From Akanthomyces muscarius (Eukaryota; Ascomycota; Sordariomycetes; Hypocreales; Cordycipitaceae): 64,000 bases of DNA. Made by a program: the position numbers and the translations under genes. This document shows, piece by piece, positions 24,115-34,178 of the stretch. Numbering within the stretch: position 1 is the first letter of the stretch; each line of letters begins with the position of its first letter. Under the pieces are notes generated by a model. The model had not been told where the DNA came from. It made no database searches and worked only from the letters and a program-made list of their open reading frames with translations. Location of the stretch: assembly GCF_028009165.1 (NCBI RefSeq), contig NC_079244.1, positions 3,782,001-3,846,000 of the forward strand. Reading direction: 5' to 3'.

Positions 24115-24130
24115 GGTCTGGTGGTCTAGT

Positions 24131-24237
24131 GTAAGTAGCACTTCATCAGTCGCTTCAGCACTCAAGGCTCTTGGGCCGAGTGTCGGCTTCGCTCTGAAAT
24201 CATCACCACCCATGCATCAGCGGCTAACAATCATCAG
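24131..24237 (+). other. 107-nt GT-AG intron-like insert in the tRNA D-loop
   Basis: The insert begins GTAAGT, contains GCTAAC (24223-24228, branch-type A at 24227) and ends ATCAG ten bases later. These are the fungal spliceosomal intron consensus elements at normal spacing. Exact GT-AG excision rebuilds AGTGGTATGAT of the D-arm. A one-base shift of both ends gives the same product. It does not sit at the 37/38 position used by tRNA splicing endonuclease. Confidence 0.85.
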
Positions 24238-24257
24238 GGTATGATTCTCGCTTAGGG

Positions 24258-24276
24258 CTCACCCTGAGTACAATTC
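24258..24276 (+). other. Canonical tRNA intron after position 37
   Basis: Nineteen bases between G37 and T38. The CCCT at 24262-24265 can pair with AGGG in the anticodon loop, forming the usual anticodon-intron helix recognised by the nuclear tRNA splicing endonuclease. Confidence 0.85.
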
Positions 24277-24316
24277 TGCGAGAGGTCCCGGGTTCAATCC
24301 CCGGCCAGACCCTTCC

Positions 24317-24321
24317 TTTTT
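24317..24321 (+). terminator. RNA polymerase III terminator of the tRNA gene
   Basis: Five T residues start five bases after the mature 3' end, a normal Pol III stop. Confidence 0.8.
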
Positions 24322-25039
24322 GCCATTGGAGTCGATTGTGCAAGTTTGGATTGAAGTTTCTCTATTTTTTACGTGAGGTTGTGTCGTGTGGGTATGTGGA
24401 GAGGTTGTGCACGCCACAATACTTTTTGGGGTGGCGGAAAGGGCTGATGAAGACAAGCTAATGGTGTATCTCTGTCACCTACCCAGTAGTTGGTTAAGCC
24501 GCATTTAATTTCTGCGGAACGAGATTGGTCGCTCATCTGTGGCCCAGCACAAGCGCATGCGCAGTGAGTGGTTACCGCAGCGAGCTAATCGCAATGCGTT
24601 CCTCCTATTCCTGTTGGCTCTTGGTTCTCGATTTCGATAGTAAGTTTAGCAAATCGTGTGTTGCAAGCCGTCGGCTGAAATAGTCAATGAACCTGGGCTT
24701 TCGTCAAATACATTGCAAGCCTTGAGTGTTGAATGGCGACCAGGTGGCAGAGGCACTTAGACGCCACCAGTAAATTAGCTTTTTCGTATGTCAGCCTCTG
24801 AAGTCAACTCAATTCACAATGCCACCAAGAGAAACATATATAAACATGTTCATCCTCTCTGTGATGTTTGTCTTTCATTCTTCCGGTTCCCCATAATACA
24901 TCCCAAAACAAAAGTCGTCTCGATATCTACCAAGCAACTCGCAACCGATACTACACAGTTCGCTACATTTCCCCTTTGCGAGTATTTCGGCCCAGTACCG
25001 CACTCACAACTTTCTCATATGAACTAAACTTCATGCAAT
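24322..25039. other. Intergenic region with promoter of the Thr-rich secreted protein gene
   Basis: No gene is seen. A TATA box lies near the right end and marks the promoter of the gene at 25040. Confidence 0.5.
24837..24844 (+). promoter_or_regulatory. TATA box of the Thr-rich secreted protein gene
   Basis: TATATAAA about 200 nt upstream of the ATG at 25040, preceded by an AT-rich stretch. This is a good core-promoter candidate for a regulated gene. Confidence 0.45.
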
Positions 25040-25657
25040 ATGAAGCCCTCCGTCGTCATCGCTGCCCTCACGACCGTCGTCAGTGCTGAGTTCTCCACCA
25101 CTTACAGATGCTCCTCGTCCTACACCGCTGGCACCAGTCCTCTTTCCGAACTCAGCATCGCCAATCCCAATAGTGACTTCCCTACCACATTTGCTACCCT
25201 GCCTCGCCGAAAGGAGTTGGAGTTCACTACCACACACTTGACTGCGGATCCATGGCCGACCACCTTCCAGCAGTTCGAGCCCACTACCAGACGTCCGAAA
25301 ACCCGCAGGCTAAAGAAGACTCGCTGCACAGAGCCTCCGGCCCAATTCCCGACCACCTTCCAGCAATTCCCTTCCGTATACCGCGCCAAGCAGTGCCAGC
25401 CTACCAAGGGTCACCACATTCCAGATGCTAGTTCCGCGCACCCGGCTCATATCACCAAGCCTGTACCTTCTATTCTAGATCCTTGGGAGGCACACCAGCC
25501 GCACATTGTGATCACACCGACTACCACGCTTGAGGTTTCCAAGACTACTACCACTGTCGCATACGTGATTCTCGCCGCTCATGTTTCTAAAGCTGCCATC
25601 GCCGATGCCTCCGGGGAAGTCCAAAATAATGTCACTCCATGTTGCTTCTTCGCTTGA
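25040..25657 (+). CDS. Small secreted Thr-rich protein with PTTF repeats
   Basis: Single exon, 205 residues, no recognised domain. A signal peptide (MKPSVVIAALTTVVSA) is followed by a Thr/Pro-rich chain. Three PTTF units occur at residues 48, 73 and 104, two of them as PTTFQQF. Between and near them lie basic pairs (RR at 56, 84 and 89; KK at 92). That arrangement is compatible with Kex2 cutting and release of short peptides, but copies are few and spacing is irregular. The later part has an ITPTTTLEV stretch, likely O-glycosylated. The C-terminus ends CCFFA. Reading frame, signal peptide and an upstream TATA box support a real gene. The function is unknown; a secreted effector or wall-associated protein is possible. 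Confidence 0.65.
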   Translation: MKPSVVIAALTTVVSAEFSTTYRCSSSYTAGTSPLSELSIANPNSDFPTTFATLPRRKELEFTTTHLTADPWPTTFQQFEPTTRRPKTRRLKKTRCTEPPAQFPTTFQQFPSVYRAKQCQPTKGHHIPDASSAHPAHITKPVPSILDPWEAHQPHIVITPTTTLEVSKTTTTVAYVILAAHVSKAAIADASGEVQNNVTPCCFFA

Positions 25658-26857
25658 CATTGCGGAGACTTTTGCGACTTTTATGACACGGTAACAAAGA
25701 TTTCAGTCACTGGGGGTTGTAGATAAAGATTACCCTTCGAGCTTGAGGGATTGACCAAAGTTGTTCCTGGTTAGATAGGTCGATTGACCATGCACTGAAC
25801 CTCGACGAACGCCATTTTTTTGGCTCTGGAAAAGGCAAAACGAAACACGAACAAAAGCTTATAAAGTCAAAAGGAAAAACACAGTAGAAATTGAAAGAGC
25901 AAAAAAAAAACACATCAGTTGAAATGGGACACATAAGGCTACTGAGTTGAAGACTACCTGGGGGAAAGGGACAAGCCATGTAATTATAGACTGTGCCAAT
26001 AGCATACTAGCCTTGGAACAGATCCTTCTACTACTATCGCAATGTTTGATATGCCTCTTGTTGCTTTCCTTATACTAATAAAGGGCCTTACACCGCGAGG
26101 TCAGCTCATTGTGCGAGTACAATAGTCGGTGGTTGGAATAACCAGGTCAATTCGTCTTGTATGGCGCCCAGAAACTTGCGCAGAGGGGGGGCAACCATAG
26201 CCACATCGCAAGTCGCGCCCCAGGACGTATTTGAAGATATTTCAAGCAATTGACGTCGTCTTGAACGCCCGCGTCCATCGGGTATGTCGCGCCAGGATCC
26301 ACTGCCACCAATGTATATTGAACCAGGACAAGACGACGATGCCAAAGAAGACGCCCGGTAGAATCGAGCGATGGGTGCCCAAAGCATAATTTTAGCTATT
26401 GATAAATATGTATAGTCCTTCTATTCAAACCAGAAAATAGCCCAGCCGTCTTGTCTGCCCTTTGTGCCACTCATGTATTGGCTGCCCTTCTAGGGAGTAC
26501 GTGTGCCCTCGTCACATTATGGTCACCCTTGTAAATCAACGCACTTGGGTCACACCGCGGCTCAATAGCACATACATGCCGTGGCTTGAACTGGATTTTC
26601 TTTTTCTGAAGACAAAATAGGCATCCTCCCCTTGCACAATTTTGCGTCTTCATCTATCAACAGTCCGAAACCAGACAACGTGTGCCGCACCGCCACAGTT
26701 GGGCAACAGTGTTTGTGGCTGATGCGCCGTCGCCCAACGACCAACTCCAGCACCAACCGTCCCCACCACGCGGCTGCACAGCCACAGTTGACGCACCCGT
26801 TTAGCCCAAAGCTCCGAGTCCGTCGACATGCCTCTTCTCCAACTACCACACCTAACG
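25658..26857. other. Intergenic region upstream of dcp2
   Basis: No supported gene. A 93-codon minus-strand open frame at 26106-26387 has no domain and opens weakly; a neighbouring frame also looks partly coding, so a small relic is possible. The right end contains the dcp2 promoter. Confidence 0.45.
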
Positions 26858-29413
26858 ATGGCCGGCCCCCAAATGCAGCTGGAAGATTGTGAGCAAACTT
26901 GTCGCAGCTCCCATATCGCTTAGAATAGCTAACAATTTCACCTTGTAGGGCTCGATGACCTCTGCGTGAGGTTCATCATCAATCTTCCGCAAGAGGACCT
27001 GTCATCCGTCGAGCGAATATGCTTCCAAGTCGAAGAAGCCCAATGGTTCTACGAAGACTTTATTCGACCTCTTGACCCCTCCCTCCCATCAATGACTTTG
27101 CGCACATTCTGTCTGCGTATATTTCAGCACTGCCCGCTCCTCGCATCCTTCTCCGTCGAAAACCATCTGGCCGCGTTTGAGGTCTTCCTCCAGTACAAGA
27201 CACGAATCCCCGTCCGCGGTGCCATCCTGCTCAACCATGACATGGACTCGGTTGTTCTTGTAAAGGGTTGGAAAAAGGGTGCCAACTGGAGCTTTCCCCG
27301 CGGCAAGATCAACAAGGACGAGGACGACCTCGACTGTGCCGTGCGTGAGGTTTACGAAGAAACGGGCATGGACCTGCGCGCCCATGGCCTCGTCCCCACC
27401 ACTGGCAAGCCAAAATACATTGAAATCGCCATGCGTGAGCAGCAGTTGCGACTATATGTCTTCCGCGACGTACCCATGGACTACAACTTCGAGCCACAGA
27501 CACGTAAAGAAATTAGCAAGATCCAGTGGTATAAGCTCTCCGAGCTTCCCACGTTCCGGAAAAAGAATTCGCAGAACCAAAATGAGCCTGCTGTCGGCGC
27601 CAACAAGTTTTACATGGTCGCACCGTTCCTAGTACCGCTCAAGAAATGGGTTACCGTACAGAAACGACAAGAGGAGAAGCGCACGGTCAACCTTCACTAC
27701 CAGTCCGGTCATGCCCAGCTTTCCGTCGACGAGGGTCACACTGAAGAGGAGCCTTATGCGACAGACCACGGTGCAACCTTCCTTCAACAGCCCAACTCCA
27801 TTGCTAGCCTTGATGGAGCCACGAAAGAACTGCAGCGTCTTCTCAAGATGCAGCCAGCGACGCAAGGCCTACAGGCAGCCATACCTCCGGAAGACAAAGG
27901 CAGCGCTCTCTTGAATATTCTACAGTCGGACCAGCCTTCCGCGCCCTCCGAATCTCTGCAGCAGAGTATACGGATACCCCATACACCACAAGATCACACG
28001 ATCATCAGCCCCCCGCAACCTCAAAATCCTCACCACCACAACAACCAGCAGCAGCAGCCGATACACATCAACGCGCAACAGCAGCCACCGACGTTTCCCC
28101 TCCCCCATGGCGCCGTCAATGGACCACCACATCACTATCAGCAGCAGCAGCAGCAGTATCCTGGTCAGCCTGTACCACATGGTCATCCTGGCGGCCCGCA
28201 CCACCAGTCGCAAAAATCGATTCCGCTCGTCCACCCACAGCCGCTGCCACCTCAGGTCCAGCGCGCCATGTTCAACAACAGTGCGTTCCAGGAGGCCGCA
28301 GCAAAGGTCAATGCCGGTTTGCCTCACTCTCCATATCAGCAATGGCAGCAGCCGAGAGCGCCTCATGGAAACGCTGCGCCTCCCCAACAGCAAATGGTAC
28401 CACCAGTGCCGCTCAACGGACAGTCCATGGCTCTCCTCAATGCTTTCAGGAGGGAACCTTCAGGATCCCAGCAGCCCCCTAGGCAACCTGTTTTGCAGCA
28501 GCATCATCAAAACTCGCATGCCACTGAAACGCTCCCCATGCCGACTGTTGGTGCTGCCGCTCAGAACCTTCCTCCGCCACCGCCGTATAGCCAGTTCCCA
28601 GCACAACAGCACCAACAATCTCCTCGAGCTGCTATCCTAAACCAAGCGATGTCGCCTCAAACCCAGTTCAACGCTCACATGCAAACAACACAGCAGCCTC
28701 CTGTCAGCATGGGAAACCCACCTCCCGCCAACGCTCAGCACCGGAACGCTCTGCTTGGCATGTTCAAAAAGGCGGGTGGCCCGCAGTCTCCCGTCGCGCA
28801 GTCTTCACAGCAGGCGCGGGCACCCTCTCCGCTGGGCTTCGTTGCCGAGCTCTCGTCGCCATCGCAGCGTAAGCCGTCGTTTGAGGCGCCCGTCGAGCTC
28901 GGAATCGATAAATCATCCATCCAGCTACCGAGTGACAAGCCAATCCCGGGCCAGCAGCGCTCCGGCAGTCTTGCGGCTGTGCCGCACGGGAGCGTTTCCT
29001 CGTCCTATGGCTCGTACGCCGCGCAAAGCCACCAACCACAGCAGCCTTCTCCTCTGGCGCAGCCGTCTGTCCCTGTCCGCGCTCCCGCCGCCGCCGGCAG
29101 TGCTAGCACCGACCAGAAGCGCCAGCTACTGTCCCTCTTCGGTGGTAGTGCGGGCGGCGGCGGAAAGCCCGCAGTACCGCAGCTGCAGGCTCGGTCACCC
29201 CTCGGTGGTACCATTCATGAAATGGGCAATGGAAACCCTGCGTCGCGCGACGCGTCCCGCTCTCGAATGGCTTCGCTTGTCTCTACCGGTATACCCGGCG
29301 AGTCTAGCTCGGGCAACATCTCGCGCCGTGGCAGCCAGACGCCCATCTCGCCTGCGGACGAGAGCTTCTTGCTTGGTTATCTACAATCCGTCACTAATAC
29401 TGCATCACGATGA
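26858..29413 (+). CDS. dcp2: mRNA decapping enzyme Dcp2
   Basis: Predicted 831 residues from two exons (26858-26888, 26949-29413) with a 60-nt GT-AG intron that splits the Trp codon of QLEDWLDDLCVRFI. The N-terminal Dcp2 box A domain spans about residues 10-95. The Nudix domain follows (about 98-230) with the full Nudix box, GKINKDED...REVYEETG, at about 129-151; its Glu residues bind the metal. Conserved box B follows at about 225-245. The remaining 590 residues are Gln/Pro/His-rich and disordered, with short leucine-rich pieces such as LLNILQ and NALLGMF that are typical Edc3/Pat1-binding or regulatory motifs in fungal Dcp2. The enzyme removes the 5' cap in P-bodies, activated by Dcp1. The long tail is normal for filamentous fungi. 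Confidence 0.96.
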
Positions 29414-29936
29414 CCTTGAAATAATCGCGTCTCTGGAGTCCTGTCTGTTCTGCAATTGGTGTTTTTTTTTCTCGTCTCGTTTTCTTGCTTGAAATTTTTT
29501 CTTAATTATTTGTTTGGTTACAAAAATAAGAGGTTGGGTGTTATCTTTATTCTGCGACACAACTCAACCAACTGTTAAAAGGGATAGCGTAAGGAAATTT
29601 GCATTTGTACGGCTCTTGTTCATAAATGTCTCAACCTCGCCGTCGTTATTATTATTACATAAGGAAGCGAGACATATGATTGAAGCCTAGGATCTGCACT
29701 GGCTGCATGGAACGGGCGGAACGGATTATAAACCATGGGAGGAAGCAGATCATCATGACAGATGGGTTTGGAGTGAAGAAGCGGAATTTTTAATAGCGAT
29801 GATAAACTCAGCAGCGGTTTATAATAGCTAGCGGCATACCAAGAGTACATTTGTACACAATCTACTTCAGCATATATGAGGTGTGCTACATTCAGCAAAT
29901 TGTGCAGCTCCCGCGGAAATCTCGTCAAGTGCAGCA
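29414..29936. other. Spacer between convergent dcp2 and RRM genes
   Basis: Holds both 3' UTRs, with T-rich stretches right after dcp2. No gene is seen. Confidence 0.55.
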
Positions 29937-31225
29937 TTACGATGTTGCAAATTCATTCTCCCTGTCTTCGCCAATATCGAGCAGAGAGAATCGGTTCAAG
30001 TTGGCCCTTGTTTGAGCCATGCATGTTCGCATCCCTATCTTCGACTTCAGCTGGCCTAGGGACTTCATACATTCATCTGGAGCCCACTCAATGCGTGATC
30101 CTTTATATGGACTGCAGATAGTTGTTAGAGTCGGTCGGGATCGAGGCAAGGAACACATACAGACGACTCATCATGCAAGTGCGCGCAAAACTCGCAGCGG
30201 TAATAGAGTTTATGCTAATGTAGCAGTCTAGTCCAGAAAACTCGACGTTGATGACAGAGAGATTGTGGATATGTTCGAGATCCGCACGAATAGACTCGGC
30301 TGTGATCCGGCGATCGTAATGTCGCACAACGAGATTTCGAGATGCCCCTCCACGCAACTGCTGGGATACATATGGCGCAAGGATGAATTGGCGTATGCTC
30401 CACGAGACGTTGATCTAAATTGTGTAAGCCGAGGCAGCAAATAAAAGTAGGGAAGCAAGTCGTACAATGGATCCTCGGATGTACACGCCGCTTGCTTGAG
30501 CATAATCGTAGTACTTTCGAGCATGATCACCATGAACGAATGACACTGAGACTCGCTGTTCTTTGAAGTTGAAGTAGATATCCACGACCGGGCCGCCGCG
30601 AACAACAGCAACAACATCGGCACGTGAGGTGCTGGGAGGCAAGTCGCTAAGCTGCAGTGTCCTCCGGGCATTTTGCTCGTACGAATGTCGAGTAGCTACA
30701 ACAGATGCCGAGTCGTCGGGGTCCAGAGAGCTCCGATCATTCGATATGATGGACTCAGAGAAGACTTCAGATTCGGTGTCGCTCTCAGGGGCAAGGCAAG
30801 TGTGCTTCCTGACCGGGTAATGGTGACCGCCTGTTGAGTGTGATCTGCCGCGATAATTTACAACCGTGCTGGTGGGTGAAGAGTCTGTTTGTCCATCATC
30901 AGGGCTGCCGGAGCGATTGAATGAATCGTTTTCGTAATCTTGGGGGTCATGGTTCTTGCTAAGGATCTAATACATCTTTTAGGATGTATCAAGCATTGCG
31001 CACAATCAAGACTATACCTCGATGGTGTCTGTGTCTACCCCCCCTCGGATAAGATGCTGGCATAGACTTTCTGTATAGCGTTAGATGGAGCAATCTGGTG
31101 CGGCGTTGTCTAAGCATTTCGCGCTTGCCATATTTCGATGCCACCAACAGAAGACGTTCATATTCGCTGCGATCGATCCGGACTTGGGAGCGATGCAGAG
31201 GCGGCAAATGCGGCGAAAGAACCAT
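29937..31225 (-). CDS. RRM RNA-binding protein, Nrd1-like
   Basis: Reconstructed as 359 residues from five exons: 31129-31225, 31018-31070, 30466-30966, 30161-30414 and 29937-30111. Introns 2-4 are GT-AG (51, 51 and 49 nt). Intron 1 (31071-31128, 58 nt) is GC-AG. The N-terminus VRIDRSEYERLLLVASKYESLCQHLIRGGVDTDTIE resembles the conserved start of fungal Nrd1-type proteins. An acidic/Ser-rich linker follows. RRM-like domains lie at about 151-222 (RTLQLSDLPPSTSRADVVAVVRGG) and 240-320 (SRNLVVRHYDRRI...IHNLSVINVEF...ARTCMMSRLPYKGSRIEWAPDEC). S. pombe Nrd1 has four RRMs and represses differentiation mRNAs; this protein is shorter, so it may be a divergent paralogue. The joined frames support a real spliced gene; the family assignment is moderate. 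No single open frame covers it. Confidence 0.68.
31071..31128 (-). other. GC-AG intron in the RRM gene
   Basis: The donor reads ATG|GCAAGC and the acceptor TACAG|AA, with CTAAC inside near the 3' end. No GT donor exists in the needed interval. Excision joins VASKY to ESLCQHLIRGG in one frame. Confidence 0.65.
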
Positions 31226-32675
31226 GATTCAGCCCGTGGATACAGAAAATGCAGTTTGGAAAAGACAGATATCGGGCTCAACGCCCAACGCAAACGCGCG
31301 TGGCAGAGGACCTGCAAGGTGAAGAGCGCCTCACGTGCCTGGCAGCGATAACGGCAGGCAGCACGAAAGTGACTGCGCCATACTCGCAGCTCGTAGAACT
31401 TAAAGCGCCCTCAACGGCATGGTAAATATGCGTAATTATTCCAGAAATGTTTAGAATGCAGGACATGTCATATTTGGGTTTTTGGTCGTCTGCATCTGAT
31501 TACAGAGGCACTGGTGATCGCGTGGTGCTGTTGCGCGGCGCCGATACGGCTACAGCCGACGGAGAGTCTAATAATAGGTAGGAGTATGAGCATGTACCCG
31601 AAATAGTGCCGCGTAGTGGTAGGTAATAATAAGGGTAAAGAAGGTTCGTGCCCCATCACCCACTCGCCCTGGAGGAGGAACCCTGTTTGTTTGTGTGCCT
31701 GTGGCGGCAGTCGATTATCCGCTGTTCGCCAGCTAGCAACGGCCTGGAGTAGTAACCTAAAGTAGTCTGGACTGGTATGTTGGGGTTGAGCGATCGATGC
31801 TGTTAACTAGGCACAAAATTCCAGTCATGCAGCCCGATGCGGATTTCCCGATGCCAACTGCTATTGAAAACAACAAACTTTTCGTTGCGTGGGATTTATT
31901 GGGAAATTAAGCACAAACTGCCCTGCGAAGGACAGCGCCAGTGCGCTGGCGGCGACGCACTTGCAAAGCCGCAATGCAAGGCCAAGTCGCAGCAAAAGCA
32001 ACAACACGAGATCACGTGGTGGGCGTGGCGCGCCGATACGATGTCCAGGCATCCACGCTGGGCGCAGGGTGCCAGGGAGACCGCCAACAGGCCTGTAAAT
32101 AGCACTTGCGTTTCTCTTTTCGTGTCGCTTCATGCACTGGCCCACAGCAATCGGTCTCCTCCTGAGCTACCAAGGCCGCTAGCTGGCACGCCCGGTGGCC
32201 GCTGGACCGCTCCGCCCCTTTCGGCTGGACACTCTGCGAGATTTTGCTGGTATCCAACCTGAGCGATCGGCCTTTTTCCTTTTCCTAGGTGTCTTTCTTT
32301 CCTCTTTTTTCCCTTGTAACCCCTCTGCCGTGCTTTAATGCCACCAACTTTCGCTTTTGGTCTCTCGTTCTAATCCTCCGCCCTGTTTCACCACTCTCGC
32401 TCTTTCGACTTTCTCGCCGTTTCTCGATAGACTTTCGCCCGCTTTGCTCTTTATTATCGGTGCGCCACCAACGTCTTTGCTGGCTCCTCCACCGTTGGAA
32501 CCTCGTCTTTGAAACACTCAGATTCCGCCCGTCAACGTGTCGACCAGTTGCTACCCTTACCACCCGGCTGCTCTCGCTTCTTGGCCGGTCTCTTCCTCTA
32601 CAACACCGCGAACGCTTTGCGTTGTTTCTTCGACCTCAGTTTCGGACGCCCGCTCGACGCCAGCTCGTCACAACC
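31226..32675. other. Divergent intergenic region
   Basis: Contains the promoters of the RRM gene (left) and the DUF7137-like gene (right). The stretch 32270-32670 is strongly pyrimidine-rich, typical of a fungal promoter and long 5' UTR. No gene is seen. Confidence 0.5.
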
Positions 32676-33564
32676 ATGCGTCCTGCCGCGACATTGATGC
32701 AGCTGGCTCTGGCCGTCTCGTCAGTTGCCCCTGTGGTTTCTGCCTGGCCCAACTGGCTCCCTGAGCGCGAGGCCCTCATTGTCCGCGCCGACAGCAGCGA
32801 TGACTCTACCCGTATGGCTGCCCTGATTCATGACTATCAAGTGTTGAATCGCACAGTTGCTAACACCAGCCTCAGCCTCCCCTACCCCAGCAGCGACCGG
32901 CTCATCAGCAACCGATGTCAAGGAGACCGGAAAGGCTACGGGCAATCAAAACACGGCCACGCCTACTGGGAAATCCGCGTCCGGTAGCAAGACCAAGAGT
33001 TCCTCGACGCCGACCCACACTACGTTTGCCCAGGATGCGCCTCTCGGTGGCGTCAGCATGATTGTGCCTGCCAATACGGCCCTCGGTACTGCTTTGTATA
33101 GAATTAGCGACTATGTGACCTTTAGCTGGAACTATACTTCCCTGCAGGGCACTCCTACGGCTGTCGATGTTCTTGCTAGTTGCTCTACCGCCCGTGCCAC
33201 CTGGACCCTTACTGGCAACATGACATTTGCTACTTCTGTCGAATACGTCTGGGATACCACGGATCAGGCCAATGACCCGAACCAGCCGCTCCTCACAGAG
33301 CAGTACACGCTCATCATCAAGGATTCCGATATCTCGTTCCAAGACCGCCCTGAGCCCGGCTACCTAGGCACCAACCCCGCTCTCACCTTCGGCCTGTATG
33401 CTGGCAAGCCTTACCAGAACTTGAGCACATGGAAATGCCCCGGCTGCCACACCAGCGCTGCATCTTCTGCCATGGATGGCCAGGCAATAAAGTTTGCCGC
33501 GACCATGAGTATTGCCACGGTTCTCGGCTTCACATGGTTTATTGCCGGCCACGGCATCAACTGA
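32676..33564 (+). CDS. DUF7137-like secreted or GPI-anchored surface protein
   Basis: Predicted 274 residues from two exons (32676-32811, 32876-33564). The intron (64 nt) has donor GTATGG, branch GCTAAC at 32859-32864 and acceptor CAG at 32875; an alternative CAG at 32869 would keep the frame. A signal peptide (MRPAATLMQLALAVSSVAPVVSA) is followed by a Ser/Thr/Pro-rich linker. The conserved domain then spans GVSMIVPANTALGTALYRIS to GYLGTNPALTFGLYAG, with WNYTSLQGTPTAVDVLASC. The C-terminus is hydrophobic (ATMSIATVLGFTWFIAGHGIN), fitting a GPI-attachment signal or single membrane anchor. The function of this fungal family is unknown. The protein probably sits at the plasma membrane or cell wall. 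Confidence 0.78.
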
Positions 33565-34178
33565 TATAACGACACTTTGCACCTTACGACGAAGCCTGTC
33601 TATTTCTCGTCTATATCCCCTTTTAATAACTCATCACCTTTTTTTGGCTTTGTCTCTGTTGAGGCTATCTCATTTGAAGCAACGCGCTTTTTGGATATGC
33701 AATGTCTTGGACAGCGATGACTTGTTTCGTGGCGTTCCTGCTGAAGCGTGGGCAGTTTTTGGTTTCGAATTTGTTGATTTTTTTTTTATTGTTCATTTAT
33801 TCTTTCTTCGGCATGTTTGATGATGATTCGAGCATTGTAATTCCCAGCGAAAAATTCTCGAAGTAAGAAAATACATGGAACGTGGTATATAAAGGCGTCG
33901 TGGAGACCAGATAGTTTAGTATTAATTGCTGTATAATGCATTGACATCATACGTATTCGAAGCTTGATTCTGCCCGCTGTTTGTCAATATCTTATTACTG
34001 AGTAACCGTGTCTGAACAAGACTTTTATAAGAAACCCAGTGTATCTGATACCGATTTTTCCGCCGTCGAAAAGAACCAGAACATTCCGGATATACCGGTT
34101 CGTAAGACGTCATGCAGCTCTTTTGGCTGCAGATAAACAGCCCTTCTTACCCCTTTGACCTTCTCCGTTATTCTCCAT
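33565..34178. other. Spacer between convergent genes
   Basis: Holds the 3' UTRs of the DUF7137-like gene and swd2; T-rich near 33780. No gene is seen. Confidence 0.55.

Larger units (their letters stand above)
24115..24312 (+). tRNA. tRNA-Pro(AGG) with two interruptions
   Basis: After removing two inserts the gene folds into a perfect cloverleaf. The acceptor stem GGTCTGG pairs fully with CCAGACC, with C as discriminator. The D-stem is GTC/GAT. The anticodon stem is CTCGC/GCGAG with loop TTAGGG+T, so the anticodon is AGG. The T-stem is CCGGG/CCCGG with loop TTCAATC. Insert 1 (24131-24237, 107 nt) lies in the D-loop, directly before the invariant G18G19. Insert 2 (24258-24276, 19 nt) is at the canonical intron site after position 37, and its CCCT can pair with AGGG of the anticodon loop as usual for nuclear tRNA introns. 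Internal promoter box A (TGGTCTAGTGG) is split by insert 1 but nearly kept by chance; box B is GGTTCAATCC. A T5 stop follows at 24317. Insert 1 carries spliceosomal-type signals. Confidence 0.93.

Noticed and set aside
26106..26387. 93-codon minus-strand open frame
   Set aside because: No domain and weak start; a neighbouring frame looks similar, so at most it is a relic.
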